Source: H111-94 sp034436045
GTDB lineage: Bacteria; Chloroflexota; Ktedonobacteria; Ktedonobacterales; Ktedonobacteraceae
Direction of reading: 5' to 3'
Assembly (NCBI GenBank): GCA_034436045.1
Contig: DAOTVZ010000051.1
Span: 14,761-78,760, forward strand
Length of the DNA stretch: 64,000 nt
The notes under the pieces are model-generated. The model saw only the letters and a list, made by a program, of their open reading frames with translations. It was not told the origin of the DNA and searched no databases. Below, piece after piece: positions 42,533 through 50,704 of this stretch (positions within the stretch are counted from its first letter, which is position 1; the number at the start of each line of letters is the position of its first letter). Position numbers and translations under genes: made by a program.

Positions 42533-42832
42533 ATGAAAATGATACAGCCTTTTGGGGATCGTGTTTTAGTGAAGGTTGAAGCTGTGCCTCAGCAGACGGC
42601 AAGCGGCATTTACCTGCCTGATACTGCGCGCGAGGCACCCGGCGAAGGGAAAATAGTGGCTATCGGAGAAGGTTCATCCCTGCAAGAAAGGCTCAGCCAG
42701 GGCGACCAGATTCTCTTCCAGAAACATGCCGGAACTGAGATCAAACTGGGGGATGAGACGTATGTGTTGCTTGCTGAGGCCGATATTCTTGGGCGGGTCA
42801 TTGAGGTGGAGCGCGTAGGCATGGCGGTGTAG
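42533..42832 (+). CDS. groES: Co-chaperonin GroES
   Basis: The protein is 99 residues from the ATG at 42533 with GGGGAG 7-8 nt upstream (an in-frame TTG at 42506 is less likely). It is complete: IQPFGDRVLVKVEAVPQQTASGIYLPD is the base, and the mobile loop and dome segment follow (GKIVAIGEG, GDQILFQKHAGTEIKLGDETYVLLAEADILGRV). No groEL follows; the next plus-strand gene is 2.7 kb away. It is therefore a separate groES, perhaps an extra copy. No CIRCE element was seen upstream. Confidence 0.93.
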   Translation: MKMIQPFGDRVLVKVEAVPQQTASGIYLPDTAREAPGEGKIVAIGEGSSLQERLSQGDQILFQKHAGTEIKLGDETYVLLAEADILGRVIEVERVGMAV

Positions 42833-42886
42833 GATGCATCTGCTGTCTGTATAGGGAGATAGAGGCGGGTCAGTATCGCTATCCGG

Positions 42887-43051
42887 CTATCTCCCTATAC
42901 GACTCGAAGCGCGCACAATCAACTCAAGCTGGTAAATAATATGCTGATGCTGGTGGGTAGTGGCATGGTTGACCTCGTCGAGCAGTAATTCGGCGGCGGC
43001 GTGTCCAAGCCTATGGCTTTCCCGACGTACTCTCTGAGGTCTTTCACCTCG
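42887..43051 (-). pseudogene. C-terminal remnant of a LacI-family regulator
   Basis: The minus-strand frame ends with RVRRESHRLGHAAAELLLDE and then HIIYQLELIVRASSRIGR before a stop. This matches the usual C-terminus of LacI/PurR regulators (Q-x-x-x-x-x-G-x-x-A-A-x-x-L-L, then P-x-L-V-V-R-x-S). Only about 50 residues remain. The DNA-binding and effector domains are missing, and the remnant begins at the stop of the CoxL-like gene. A deletion or rearrangement probably joined the two. Confidence 0.7.
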
Positions 43052-43052
43052 A

Positions 43053-45404
43053 TTAAACGGCTTCCTTATGCACCAGCGCCCAGATTTTTTCCGGTCTGAG
43101 CGGCATATCGATACTGTCAATGCCCAGCGGTGCCAGCGCGTCCAGAACAGCATTCACAATAGCAGGTGGCCCGCCGAGGCAACCTGCCTCGCCAACGCCT
43201 TTCACACCGAGCGGGTTAGTGGGTGAAGGCGTCTCAACGAATGCGGTTGTGAAGGTTGGCACCATGCTGGCGGTGGGCAGGGAGTAATCCATCAGTGTGC
43301 TGGTGAGAAGCTGACCTTCCGCGTTGTAGAGAACCTCTTCATAGAGGGCCTGGCTAATACCCTGTGCCAGTCCGCCATGTATCTGGCCTTCCGCCAACTC
43401 ATGGTTGAGAACGTGCCCACAGTCATCTACCGCAACGTATTTCAAAATGGTGATCTCGCCAGTTTCTGTATCGATCTCGACCACCGCGATATGTGCCCCG
43501 GAGGCATAGGCCGCGCCGGACGGGGCGAAGTCACGCCACGCGGCCAGCCCCTCAACATAGTGATGGCTTTTGTCGAGGGCAAGTAGATCGGGTTGCTCTT
43601 CGGCCAGGCGTGCCAGTTCGGCCAGGGAGATGTTGCGTGTCGGGCTACCCTGCACACTAATTTGGCCTTGCTCTAATTGCAGGTCGGCGGGCGCAGCTTC
43701 TAGCACGTGCGCGGCGAGGTGCAATGCCTGCTCGCGCACGGCCTCTGCGGCCAGCAGCACGGCGGAGCCGGAGGTCTGCGTGATGCGACTGCCAACTGTG
43801 CCCCCACTGAACACGGGCAAGGCGGTATCGTTCATGCGTACCTCTATCTGTTCAAGGGCTAGATGCAGCGTCTGCGCGGTGATGCGCGCGAACGTCGTAA
43901 AATGACCTTGCCCGCTATGCGACACACCGCTCTGTACCAGCACTGTCCCATCGCGGCGCACGCGCACAATGGCTGAGTCGCGCGCCCCTTCCGGCGCAGG
44001 CGTCGCGTCGCCGGTCAGTTCGATGAAGGTGGCGAGGCCGATGCCGAGCAGTGGCAAGCCACCGTTTTGGCGTCGAATGCGCTGTTGCTCGCGGTAGGAG
44101 GCATAGTTGGACAGGGCGAGGGCCTTTTCGAGAGTGGTGGCATAGTTGCCGCTATCATAGGTCACGCCGGTTTTAGTCACATAAGGAAAAGCTTCCGGCG
44201 GGATGAAGTTGCGCCGCCGCACCTCTGCTGCATCAAGCTGAAGCTCGTGAGCCACGCGATCCATTGTGCGCTCCAGCAGATAGGCGGCTTCCGGGCGGCC
44301 CGCGCCTCGATAGGGAGCCGTTGGCACTTTATTCGTGTATACACCTGTCATCAAGTTGTCGATGGCCTCAATGCGGTACGGGCCACTGAGAAAGGTTGCG
44401 CTGCGATGGTGAATCATGGCCGTAACACCGGCAATAAATGCGCCGATGTCGGCAATCGTGCGCACTTTGAGGCCAAGCAGCCGCCCATCTTTGCGCACTG
44501 CCGCTTCGACATAGCTTACCTGCCCACGTCCATGCGTCTGTGCCTGCAAGCTCTCGCTACGGTCGTCACACCACTTGACCGGGCGCGCGAAACGCATGGC
44601 CAGCGCGGCGGCGATGATCTCTTCGCCCAGCAGAAAATTTTTCGCGCCAAAAGCCCCGCCGACCTCGGCATTCTGAATATGAATGCGGGCCGGGTCAAGT
44701 TTAAGAAAAGTTGCCAGCGTCTGGCGCGCCCGATAGACGGCCTGCGATGACATCCAGGCGTTGAGAATGCCGCTCTGCTCGTCAAAATCAAACAAGCAGC
44801 CGCGTGGTTCAATGGAACTGGGAGCCAGGCGCTGGTTGACGAGGCGCAGGTGTACAATGTGATCGGCTTGCGCGAAAGCAGCCTCAATGTCACCGCCCCC
44901 CCCATGCGACTGAAAAGCCTGGTTACTACCGAATTCCTCATAAAGTAGTGGCGCATCAGGGGCAAGAGCAGTCTCCGGGTCGATTACCGCTGTTAGTGGC
45001 TCGTAGTCTACGTCCACGAGGTCACGCGCGTCCAGCGCGATGTAACGGTCTTCGGCGAGGATGATGGCCAGTGGATCACCCATATAGCGCACTTTGTCAA
45101 CAGCGAGCGGCTTGCGCGGCGGCTTTTTCAGATTCCCCACCGGCACTGCGTCCAGCGTGGGCATGTCTCCTACCAGTTCCTCACCTGTGAAGGCGGCAAT
45201 CACACCTGGCAAACTGCGCGCCGCTTCCAGAGCAATATGCTTGATGCGCGCGTGTGCATAGGGACTGCGCACCACCGCCATAAAAGCTACCGGTGGACGC
45301 CCCTCCGGCGCTTTCAGATCATCAACATAATGACGCCGACCGGTGATGAGGCCGCGATCTTCCAGGCGACGCACTGATGTGGTGGAAGTAGTATGCTCAC
45401 TCAT
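43053..45404 (-). CDS. Xanthine dehydrogenase/CO dehydrogenase-family molybdopterin-binding large subunit (form II CoxL-like)
   Basis: The protein is 783 residues from the ATG at 45404, with AAAGGG upstream. It is a full-length molybdenum hydroxylase large subunit: RRLEDRGLITGRRHYVDDL, MoCo-binding GGAFGAKNFL, the form II active-site loop PYRGAGRPEA, and the C-terminal catalytic Glu in GVKGVGEAGCLGGPPA. Form II enzymes are generally not CO dehydrogenases but oxidise N-heterocycles, aldehydes or ketones. The FAD (medium) and 2Fe-2S (small) subunit genes are not adjacent. It is divergent from the GntR-type regulator, which may control it. Confidence 0.92.
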   Translation of the reverse strand: MSEHTTSTTSVRRLEDRGLITGRRHYVDDLKAPEGRPPVAFMAVVRSPYAHARIKHIALEAARSLPGVIAAFTGEELVGDMPTLDAVPVGNLKKPPRKPLAVDKVRYMGDPLAIILAEDRYIALDARDLVDVDYEPLTAVIDPETALAPDAPLLYEEFGSNQAFQSHGGGGDIEAAFAQADHIVHLRLVNQRLAPSSIEPRGCLFDFDEQSGILNAWMSSQAVYRARQTLATFLKLDPARIHIQNAEVGGAFGAKNFLLGEEIIAAALAMRFARPVKWCDDRSESLQAQTHGRGQVSYVEAAVRKDGRLLGLKVRTIADIGAFIAGVTAMIHHRSATFLSGPYRIEAIDNLMTGVYTNKVPTAPYRGAGRPEAAYLLERTMDRVAHELQLDAAEVRRRNFIPPEAFPYVTKTGVTYDSGNYATTLEKALALSNYASYREQQRIRRQNGGLPLLGIGLATFIELTGDATPAPEGARDSAIVRVRRDGTVLVQSGVSHSGQGHFTTFARITAQTLHLALEQIEVRMNDTALPVFSGGTVGSRITQTSGSAVLLAAEAVREQALHLAAHVLEAAPADLQLEQGQISVQGSPTRNISLAELARLAEEQPDLLALDKSHHYVEGLAAWRDFAPSGAAYASGAHIAVVEIDTETGEITILKYVAVDDCGHVLNHELAEGQIHGGLAQGISQALYEEVLYNAEGQLLTSTLMDYSLPTASMVPTFTTAFVETPSPTNPLGVKGVGEAGCLGGPPAIVNAVLDALAPLGIDSIDMPLRPEKIWALVHKEAV

Positions 45405-45509
45405 AAATTTGCCCTTTTCTACGATTGACACTCAGCAATAAATATGTTACCCTTGCATTGTGGTCATTTTATCATATCATCATACCAATTGTTGACAAAG
45501 GATGCCCGG

Positions 45510-46229
45510 TTGGAGAACAGTTACACGCCAGTGCAGGCAAATCGAGTGTTTGAGCAAATTGCTGAACAGATCGAGAGACGTATCTTGAGTGGAGAAATAC
45601 AGGTCGGCGACCGCCTGCCGACCGAGCGCGAATTGGCCGAACAGTTTCACGCCAGTCGAACGGCGGTGCGGGAGGCGATGAAGTCACTGGCGCAGAAGGG
45701 GCTGGTGGATATGCGCCCCGGACGCGGCACCATTGTCATCGATGGCACTTCACGAGCAATGCGCAACTCATTGGAATTGATGATGCAGCTTGGTCTGGTG
45801 CGTCGTTCAGAAAACCTGGTCGAGGTGCGTGAGATTCTTGAGCCGGAGATTGCAGCCCTTGCCGCCGCCAGGGCGACGGAGGAGCAGATTGCAATGTTGC
45901 GCGAGTGCGTTGCGCAGATGGACGCCAGCCTTGGCGATGCTGATGCCTTTATCGCGGCGGATAATGCTTTTCACCAGACACTGGCTACAAGTACCCACAA
46001 TGAGATCATTCGCTGGCTGGTAGATTCTATTGTCAGCCTGCTGAGTGAGCAGCGCAAACATATTTTTGCGGTGTCTGGCGGGCCGGAGCGTGGGCAGGTG
46101 CATCATAAGTTGCTGCTGGAGGCGGTTATTCGCCATGATCCTGCGGCGGCTCGCCAGGCGATGCAGGCGCATCTACGACAGGTACGAGAGGACGTGGCAA
46201 CATCGCTGGAAAAAAATGCGGATTCATAG
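45510..46229 (+). CDS. FadR/GntR-family regulator with FCD domain
   Basis: The TTG at 45510 (LENSYTPVQ) is chosen because AAAGGA lies 8 nt upstream. The ATG at 45444 has no SD. The GntR winged helix spans about 10-75: RRILSGEIQVGDRLPTEREL, SRTAVREAMKSLAQKGLV, PGRGTIV. An FCD all-helical domain follows at about 90-225 with metal-ligand-like D and His residues (DNAFHQTLA, VHHKLLLEAVIRHD). Such regulators sense organic acids and usually repress adjacent catabolic genes. The downstream operon (46288-52083) and the divergent CoxL-like gene are the natural targets. Confidence 0.9.
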   Translation: MENSYTPVQANRVFEQIAEQIERRILSGEIQVGDRLPTERELAEQFHASRTAVREAMKSLAQKGLVDMRPGRGTIVIDGTSRAMRNSLELMMQLGLVRRSENLVEVREILEPEIAALAAARATEEQIAMLRECVAQMDASLGDADAFIAADNAFHQTLATSTHNEIIRWLVDSIVSLLSEQRKHIFAVSGGPERGQVHHKLLLEAVIRHDPAAARQAMQAHLRQVREDVATSLEKNADS

Positions 46230-46287
46230 CCGGATGGCCAGGCGGCGATGCCGGACAGCGTTGTCGGCGTGAGAGACAGGAGGTTCT

Positions 46288-47169
46288 ATGACGAAAGTCG
46301 GATTTATCGGCCTGGGGGCAATGGGGGGGCGTGTGGTGAAACGGCTACTGGAGGCAGGTTACACGGTCACAGGCTATAATCGTACTAAAGCAAAGGGCCA
46401 GTGGCTGCTGGATGCCGGAATGCAATGGGGCGAGACGCCACGCGCCGTCGCCGAGGCATCAGATGTAACCTTCACGATGGTAACGAACACGCATGCCTTA
46501 CAGACGGTGACACATGGCCCCGATGGCGTGCTGGCCGGTCTGAGTGCGGGCAAAATCTATATTGATATGAGTACCGTCAGCCCTTCTTATAGCCGTAATC
46601 TGGCCGAGAAGGTCGCGGCCCTGGGCGCACATATGCTCGACGTGCCTGTTTCCGGCAGCGTCATCACGCTAGAACAGGGCAACCTCTCGCTCATGGTCGG
46701 TGGCGATAAAGAGGTATTTGAGCAGGTCAAAGATATTTTATTACACATCGGCCCCAAAGTGAATTATGTTGGTAAGAACGGCCAGGCCGTCCTCATGAAA
46801 ATTGCCATCAATCTGAGCCTACCCGTCCAGTTTCTGGCCTTGAGCGAGGGACTGATATTAGCCGAGAAGGGCGGCATTCCGCGCGAGACAGCCTTTGAAG
46901 TCTGGATGAATAGCGTGCTGGCTTCCCCGGCTCTGAAGTATCGTGGCCCCTTCATCCTCAACAAACCCGATGAGGCGTGGTTCGATGTCAACATGATGCA
47001 AAAAGACCTGGTGCTGGCAATGGAGATGGGGCGCGAGCTTGATGTTCCTTTACCTTCGGTCGCGCTGGCGAACGAGATTCTCACTGCCGCGCGCGCTATG
47101 GGGCTGGCGCACGAAGACTTTGCCATTATGTTCCAGGTCATCGCGCGTATGGCCGGATTAGAAAAATAA
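46288..47169 (+). CDS. NAD(P)-dependent 3-hydroxyisobutyrate dehydrogenase-like oxidoreductase
   Basis: The 293-residue beta-hydroxyacid dehydrogenase has dinucleotide-binding VGFIGLGAMGGRVVKRL at 4-20, NRTKAKG, the substrate-binding motif DVPVSGSVITLEQGNL and the catalytic Lys in GQAVLMKIAINL (about residue 171). Likely substrates are 3-hydroxyisobutyrate, tartronate semialdehyde or similar. GGAGG lies before the ATG. It follows the GntR gene by 58 bp and precedes the 2-oxoacid dehydrogenase genes, pointing to organic acid or branched amino acid catabolism. Confidence 0.92.
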   Translation: MTKVGFIGLGAMGGRVVKRLLEAGYTVTGYNRTKAKGQWLLDAGMQWGETPRAVAEASDVTFTMVTNTHALQTVTHGPDGVLAGLSAGKIYIDMSTVSPSYSRNLAEKVAALGAHMLDVPVSGSVITLEQGNLSLMVGGDKEVFEQVKDILLHIGPKVNYVGKNGQAVLMKIAINLSLPVQFLALSEGLILAEKGGIPRETAFEVWMNSVLASPALKYRGPFILNKPDEAWFDVNMMQKDLVLAMEMGRELDVPLPSVALANEILTAARAMGLAHEDFAIMFQVIARMAGLEK

Positions 47170-47214
47170 ACACAGGGATGCAGGGCAAGAGAGCAGGAGA
47201 GGGGTGAGAGCGAA

Positions 47215-47235
47215 CCCTACCCATCTATGGTAGGG
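47215..47235 (+). repeat. Intergenic hairpin upstream of the E1-alpha gene
   Basis: Seven-bp arms CCCTACC (47215-47221) and GGTAGGG (47229-47235) flank CATCTAT. No T-run follows directly; a T-run at 47269-47275 precedes the E1-alpha SD. It could tune expression inside the operon. Confidence 0.45.
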
Positions 47236-47286
47236 GCCACCTTTGTGGGCATCCTGCTCGCGGTCGCTATTTTTTAGGAGTCAATC

Positions 47287-48273
47287 ATGGTGCAAACACA
47301 AGAGCAAGGGGTCGTTACAGGATGGCGCTGGTTGCAGTTATATGAGCAGATGTTGACCATTCGTCTCTTTGAGGAGCAGGTTAATAACCTGTACACTACG
47401 GCCAGAATGCCCGGCCTGGCCCATCTGTATATTGGCGAGGAAGCGGTGGCCGTCGGGGTTTGTGCAGCTTTGCGGCGTGATGACTACATCACCAGCACGC
47501 ATCGCGGGCATGGTCACTGTCTGGCGAAAGGTGCCTCGGTTGATCGCATGTTTGCGGAGTTGCTGGGCAAGGCCGCCGGGTATTGCCGGGGCAAGGGCGG
47601 CTCGATGCATATTGCCGACCAGGACACCGGCAACCTGGGCGCGAATGCCATTGTCGGCGGCAGTACCGGTATTGCGACAGGTGCGGCCATGTCGATCAAG
47701 ATGCGCGGTACCGACCAGGTCGCGGTCTGTTTCTTCGGCGATGGGGCGCTTGGTCAGGGTATTCTCTACGAGGCGATGAATATGGCCTCGCTCTGGAAAT
47801 TCCCTGTGATCTATGTGTGCGAAAACAACCTCTACAATGAGTATACCCCCTATACCGAGACAACCGCCGGAGAGATGACGGCACGCCCCAGAGCATTCGG
47901 TATTCCCACCGAGGAGGTCGATGGGCAAGATGTACGCGCCGTCTATGCAGCAGCGAAGACGGCGGTAGAACGAGCCAGGCATGGCGAAGGGCCATCTTTC
48001 TTGCTCTGCAATACCTATCGTTATCACGGGCATCACGTGGGTGACATTCAGCGCTCCTACTATCGCTCGAAAGAGGAAGAGGAGTACTGGATGACGCAGC
48101 GCGACCCCTTAAAACTATTGTCAGGCTGGCTCATTGAGCAGGGCATAGCCGATGCCGCCACTTTTGCTGACATAGAGCAACACGTGCGTGCGGTCATCGC
48201 GTCCGGCCTTGAGTTTGCGTTGAATGCGCCCTATCCTGAGCCAGAAGAGGTTGATCAACATGTCTACGCTTGA
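47287..48273 (+). CDS. 2-oxoacid/acetoin dehydrogenase E1 component, alpha subunit
   Basis: The 328-residue ThDP enzyme subunit has HLYIGEEAVAVGVCAALRRDD, HRGHGHCLAKG, GKGGSMHIAD and the ThDP motif FFGDGALGQGILYEAMN to CENNLYNEYTP. A phosphorylation-loop-like YRYHGHHVGD segment is present. It pairs with the E1-beta gene that overlaps its end by 14 bp. The likely role is oxidative decarboxylation or cleavage of a 2-oxoacid or acetoin, passing the acyl group to E2 lipoate. It is closer to AcoA-type than to branched-chain E1-alpha, judged by length and motifs. Confidence 0.93.
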   Translation: MVQTQEQGVVTGWRWLQLYEQMLTIRLFEEQVNNLYTTARMPGLAHLYIGEEAVAVGVCAALRRDDYITSTHRGHGHCLAKGASVDRMFAELLGKAAGYCRGKGGSMHIADQDTGNLGANAIVGGSTGIATGAAMSIKMRGTDQVAVCFFGDGALGQGILYEAMNMASLWKFPVIYVCENNLYNEYTPYTETTAGEMTARPRAFGIPTEEVDGQDVRAVYAAAKTAVERARHGEGPSFLLCNTYRYHGHHVGDIQRSYYRSKEEEEYWMTQRDPLKLLSGWLIEQGIADAATFADIEQHVRAVIASGLEFALNAPYPEPEEVDQHVYA

Positions 48274-49318
48274 AACTTCCGGTCAGAACCGTCTCTCTGC
48301 ATCTACCAGCACCCCGCAAGGGCAGGAGACAACAAGGATGCGCGAGGTGACGCTGGGACAGGCCATCCGCGAGGCCCTGGCAGAAGAGATGCGCCGCGAC
48401 CCGCGCGTCTTTATCATGGGTGAGGATGTGGCCGAGGCCGGCACACCCTTCAAGGTGCTGTCGGGGCTGGTTGATGAGTTCGGCACCGCGCGCGTGATCG
48501 ATTCGCCAATCTCAGAGGCCGGTATCACCGGGCTGGGCGTAGGCGGAGCTATGACCGGTATGCGTCCCATCATCGATATTATGTTCGGCGACTTCATCGC
48601 CCTGGCGATGGATCAGATCGTCAATCAGGCGGCGAAGGTGCATTATATGTCCGGCGGTAAGCTCAAGGTGCCGCTGGTCATTCGTACCACGCTCGGCGCG
48701 ACCCGCCGCACCGCCGCTCAGCACAGCCAGAGTCTACACGCCTGGGTCAGCCATATTCCAGGCTTAAAGGTCGTTTTACCCTCAACGCCTTACGATGCGA
48801 AGGGACTGCTCAAGACGGCGATCCGCGACGATAACCCGGTGGTCTTCTTTGAAGATAAGATGATGTACCAGCTTAAAGGGATGGTGCCGGATGAGGATTA
48901 TACCATCCCCTTTGGCGTGGCCGACATCAAGCGCGTCGGCAGCGACATCACGCTTGTCGCAACCAGCAGCATGGTACAGGTCGCGCTGGCGGCAGCAGAG
49001 CAATTGCAGACGCTGGGCATCAGCGCTGAGGTGATTGACCCGCGCACTACCTATCCCTTAGACAAACAGACCATGATTGAATCGGCGAAGAAAACCAGCC
49101 GCGCTATCGTCATCGACGAGGGCTATGAGCGCTACGGCGTGACGGCTGAGATTGCGGCGGTGATTGCCGAAGGAGCCTTCTATTATCTGGATGCCCCGGT
49201 AAAGCGCATGGGCGCAATGGATGTGCCCGTGCCGTTCTCGCCAGTATTGGAGGATTTAACTGTTCCTACCCCCGCGTCCGTCGTCGAAGTTGCGAAGACG
49301 CTCTGCGGACGGGCATGA
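48260..49318 (+). CDS. 2-oxoacid/acetoin dehydrogenase E1 component, beta subunit
   Basis: The protein is 352 residues from the ATG at 48260, with GAGG 8 nt upstream. The frame could extend to 48224 inside the alpha gene, which is less likely. It has the transketolase-like pyrimidine domain (ALAEEMRRDPRVFIMGEDVAEAGTPFKVLSGL; the Glu for ThDP N1' is in this region), DSPISEAGITGLGVGGAMTG and the C-terminal transketolase domain (ISAEVIDPRTTYPLDKQ). The N-terminal 30 residues are S/T/Q-rich and not conserved. It forms the alpha2-beta2 E1 with the upstream gene. Confidence 0.93.
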   Translation: MSTLETSGQNRLSASTSTPQGQETTRMREVTLGQAIREALAEEMRRDPRVFIMGEDVAEAGTPFKVLSGLVDEFGTARVIDSPISEAGITGLGVGGAMTGMRPIIDIMFGDFIALAMDQIVNQAAKVHYMSGGKLKVPLVIRTTLGATRRTAAQHSQSLHAWVSHIPGLKVVLPSTPYDAKGLLKTAIRDDNPVVFFEDKMMYQLKGMVPDEDYTIPFGVADIKRVGSDITLVATSSMVQVALAAAEQLQTLGISAEVIDPRTTYPLDKQTMIESAKKTSRAIVIDEGYERYGVTAEIAAVIAEGAFYYLDAPVKRMGAMDVPVPFSPVLEDLTVPTPASVVEVAKTLCGRA

Positions 49319-49336
49319 TGCATGAGGGATGTTACG

Positions 49337-50704
49337 ATGGCACTCAAAACATTTGGGCTTATGACGGTCGATTGGGAGGAGCGCGTCAATGTTGAGCGGC
49401 TCCGCACCGAGCGTTTAGCGCGCATCAAGAAGCTGCTAAAAGAGTCGGAGTTGGGCGCATTGTTGTGTTTTGATATGAGCAACATTCGCTACATTACTGC
49501 GACGCACATTGGCACCTGGGCCATGGATAAGCTGGCGCGCTTCACACTGCTCCCCCAGGACGATGAACCGATTATGTGGGATTTTGGTTCAGCCGCGCGT
49601 CACCATCAGTTGTACGCGCCCTGGCTTGCTGAGCGTTCCCGCGCTGGTATCTCAACGCAGCGTGGCGCGATGTTGCCCGCCGCCGGACGCGCGGAGGATG
49701 TTGCGCGCAAAATCCGTGTCGAGCTAGAGCAGCGTGGTTTGCTGCATGAACCGCTCGGCGTGGACGCGATTGAATTGCCTGTCCTTTTCGCTTTGCAGGC
49801 TGAGGGCATCAAGGTTGTCGATGGGCAACAGCTTATGCAGCAGGCTCGCCTGATTAAGACGCAGGACGAGATTACATTGCTTACGACCGCCTGCATGATG
49901 GTCGATGCAGCCTATGATGAACTCTATCGGGCTATGAAGCCAGGTATGCGCGAGAACGAGTGTGTGGGATTGGTAAGCAAAGTACTGTATGACATGGGGT
50001 CGGAGCATGTCGAGGGCGTGAATGCCATCTCCGGCGAACGTTGTAGCCCGCACCCGCATGTCTTCAGTGATCGTGCCTTGCGTCCCGGCGACCCGGCCTA
50101 TTTTGATATTTTGCATAGCTACAACGGCTATCGCACCTGCTACTACCGTACTTTTGCCGTTGGCAGTGCCTCGCAGGCGATGGTGGATGCCTATAAACGC
50201 TGCCGCGATATTCTGGATGTGGCTATCAATAGCATCAAGCCGGGTGTGACGACTGCCGATATTGTGAAACTGTGGCCGAAGGCGCAGGAGTTTGGCTTCC
50301 CCAATGAGGAGGCGGCCTTTGCTCTGCAATATGGACATGGCGTGGGCCTCTCTATCTGGGAGAAACCGATTTTCAGCCGTCTGGTTTCGCTTGACCATCC
50401 AGAGGTGATTGAGGAGGGCATGGTCTTCGCACTGGAAACCTTCTGGCCCGCCAGCGATGGCTGGACGGCGGCGCGTATCGAGGAGCAACTGGTTGTTACG
50501 AAGGATGGTTGTGAAGTGATTACGCGCTTCCCTGCCGAGCAGTTGCTGGTCGCTGGCGCACACTACTACACTGTCACCGGCCCCTTGCCGATCATCCGCG
50601 AGACGCAGTCGAATCTGAATACAGGCAACAACGGCTATCGGGCCGCGGATGTCGCGCTCGCGCAGAGCCAGCTCCACCAGGATGCTGTGGCAGGAGGCCA
50701 ATAA
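49337..50704 (+). CDS. M24-family (creatinase/Xaa-Pro dipeptidase-like) protein with altered metal site
   Basis: The protein is 455 residues from the ATG at 49337 with GAGGG 8 nt upstream. The N-terminal creatinase-like domain (1-170) includes MSNIRYITATHIGTW. The pita-bread domain starts near 185. Expected metal ligands are present in PAYFDI (Asp), YGHGVGLSIWE (His), FALETFWP (Glu) and ARIEEQLVV (Glu). The second Asp of the usual G-Y-x-S-D-x-T-R motif is replaced: NGYRTCYYRT has Cys there. This suggests a non-peptidase use, as in creatinase, DddP or ectoine hydrolase. It lies between the E1 and E2 genes in the operon. Confidence 0.85.
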   Translation: MALKTFGLMTVDWEERVNVERLRTERLARIKKLLKESELGALLCFDMSNIRYITATHIGTWAMDKLARFTLLPQDDEPIMWDFGSAARHHQLYAPWLAERSRAGISTQRGAMLPAAGRAEDVARKIRVELEQRGLLHEPLGVDAIELPVLFALQAEGIKVVDGQQLMQQARLIKTQDEITLLTTACMMVDAAYDELYRAMKPGMRENECVGLVSKVLYDMGSEHVEGVNAISGERCSPHPHVFSDRALRPGDPAYFDILHSYNGYRTCYYRTFAVGSASQAMVDAYKRCRDILDVAINSIKPGVTTADIVKLWPKAQEFGFPNEEAAFALQYGHGVGLSIWEKPIFSRLVSLDHPEVIEEGMVFALETFWPASDGWTAARIEEQLVVTKDGCEVITRFPAEQLLVAGAHYYTVTGPLPIIRETQSNLNTGNNGYRAADVALAQSQLHQDAVAGGQ

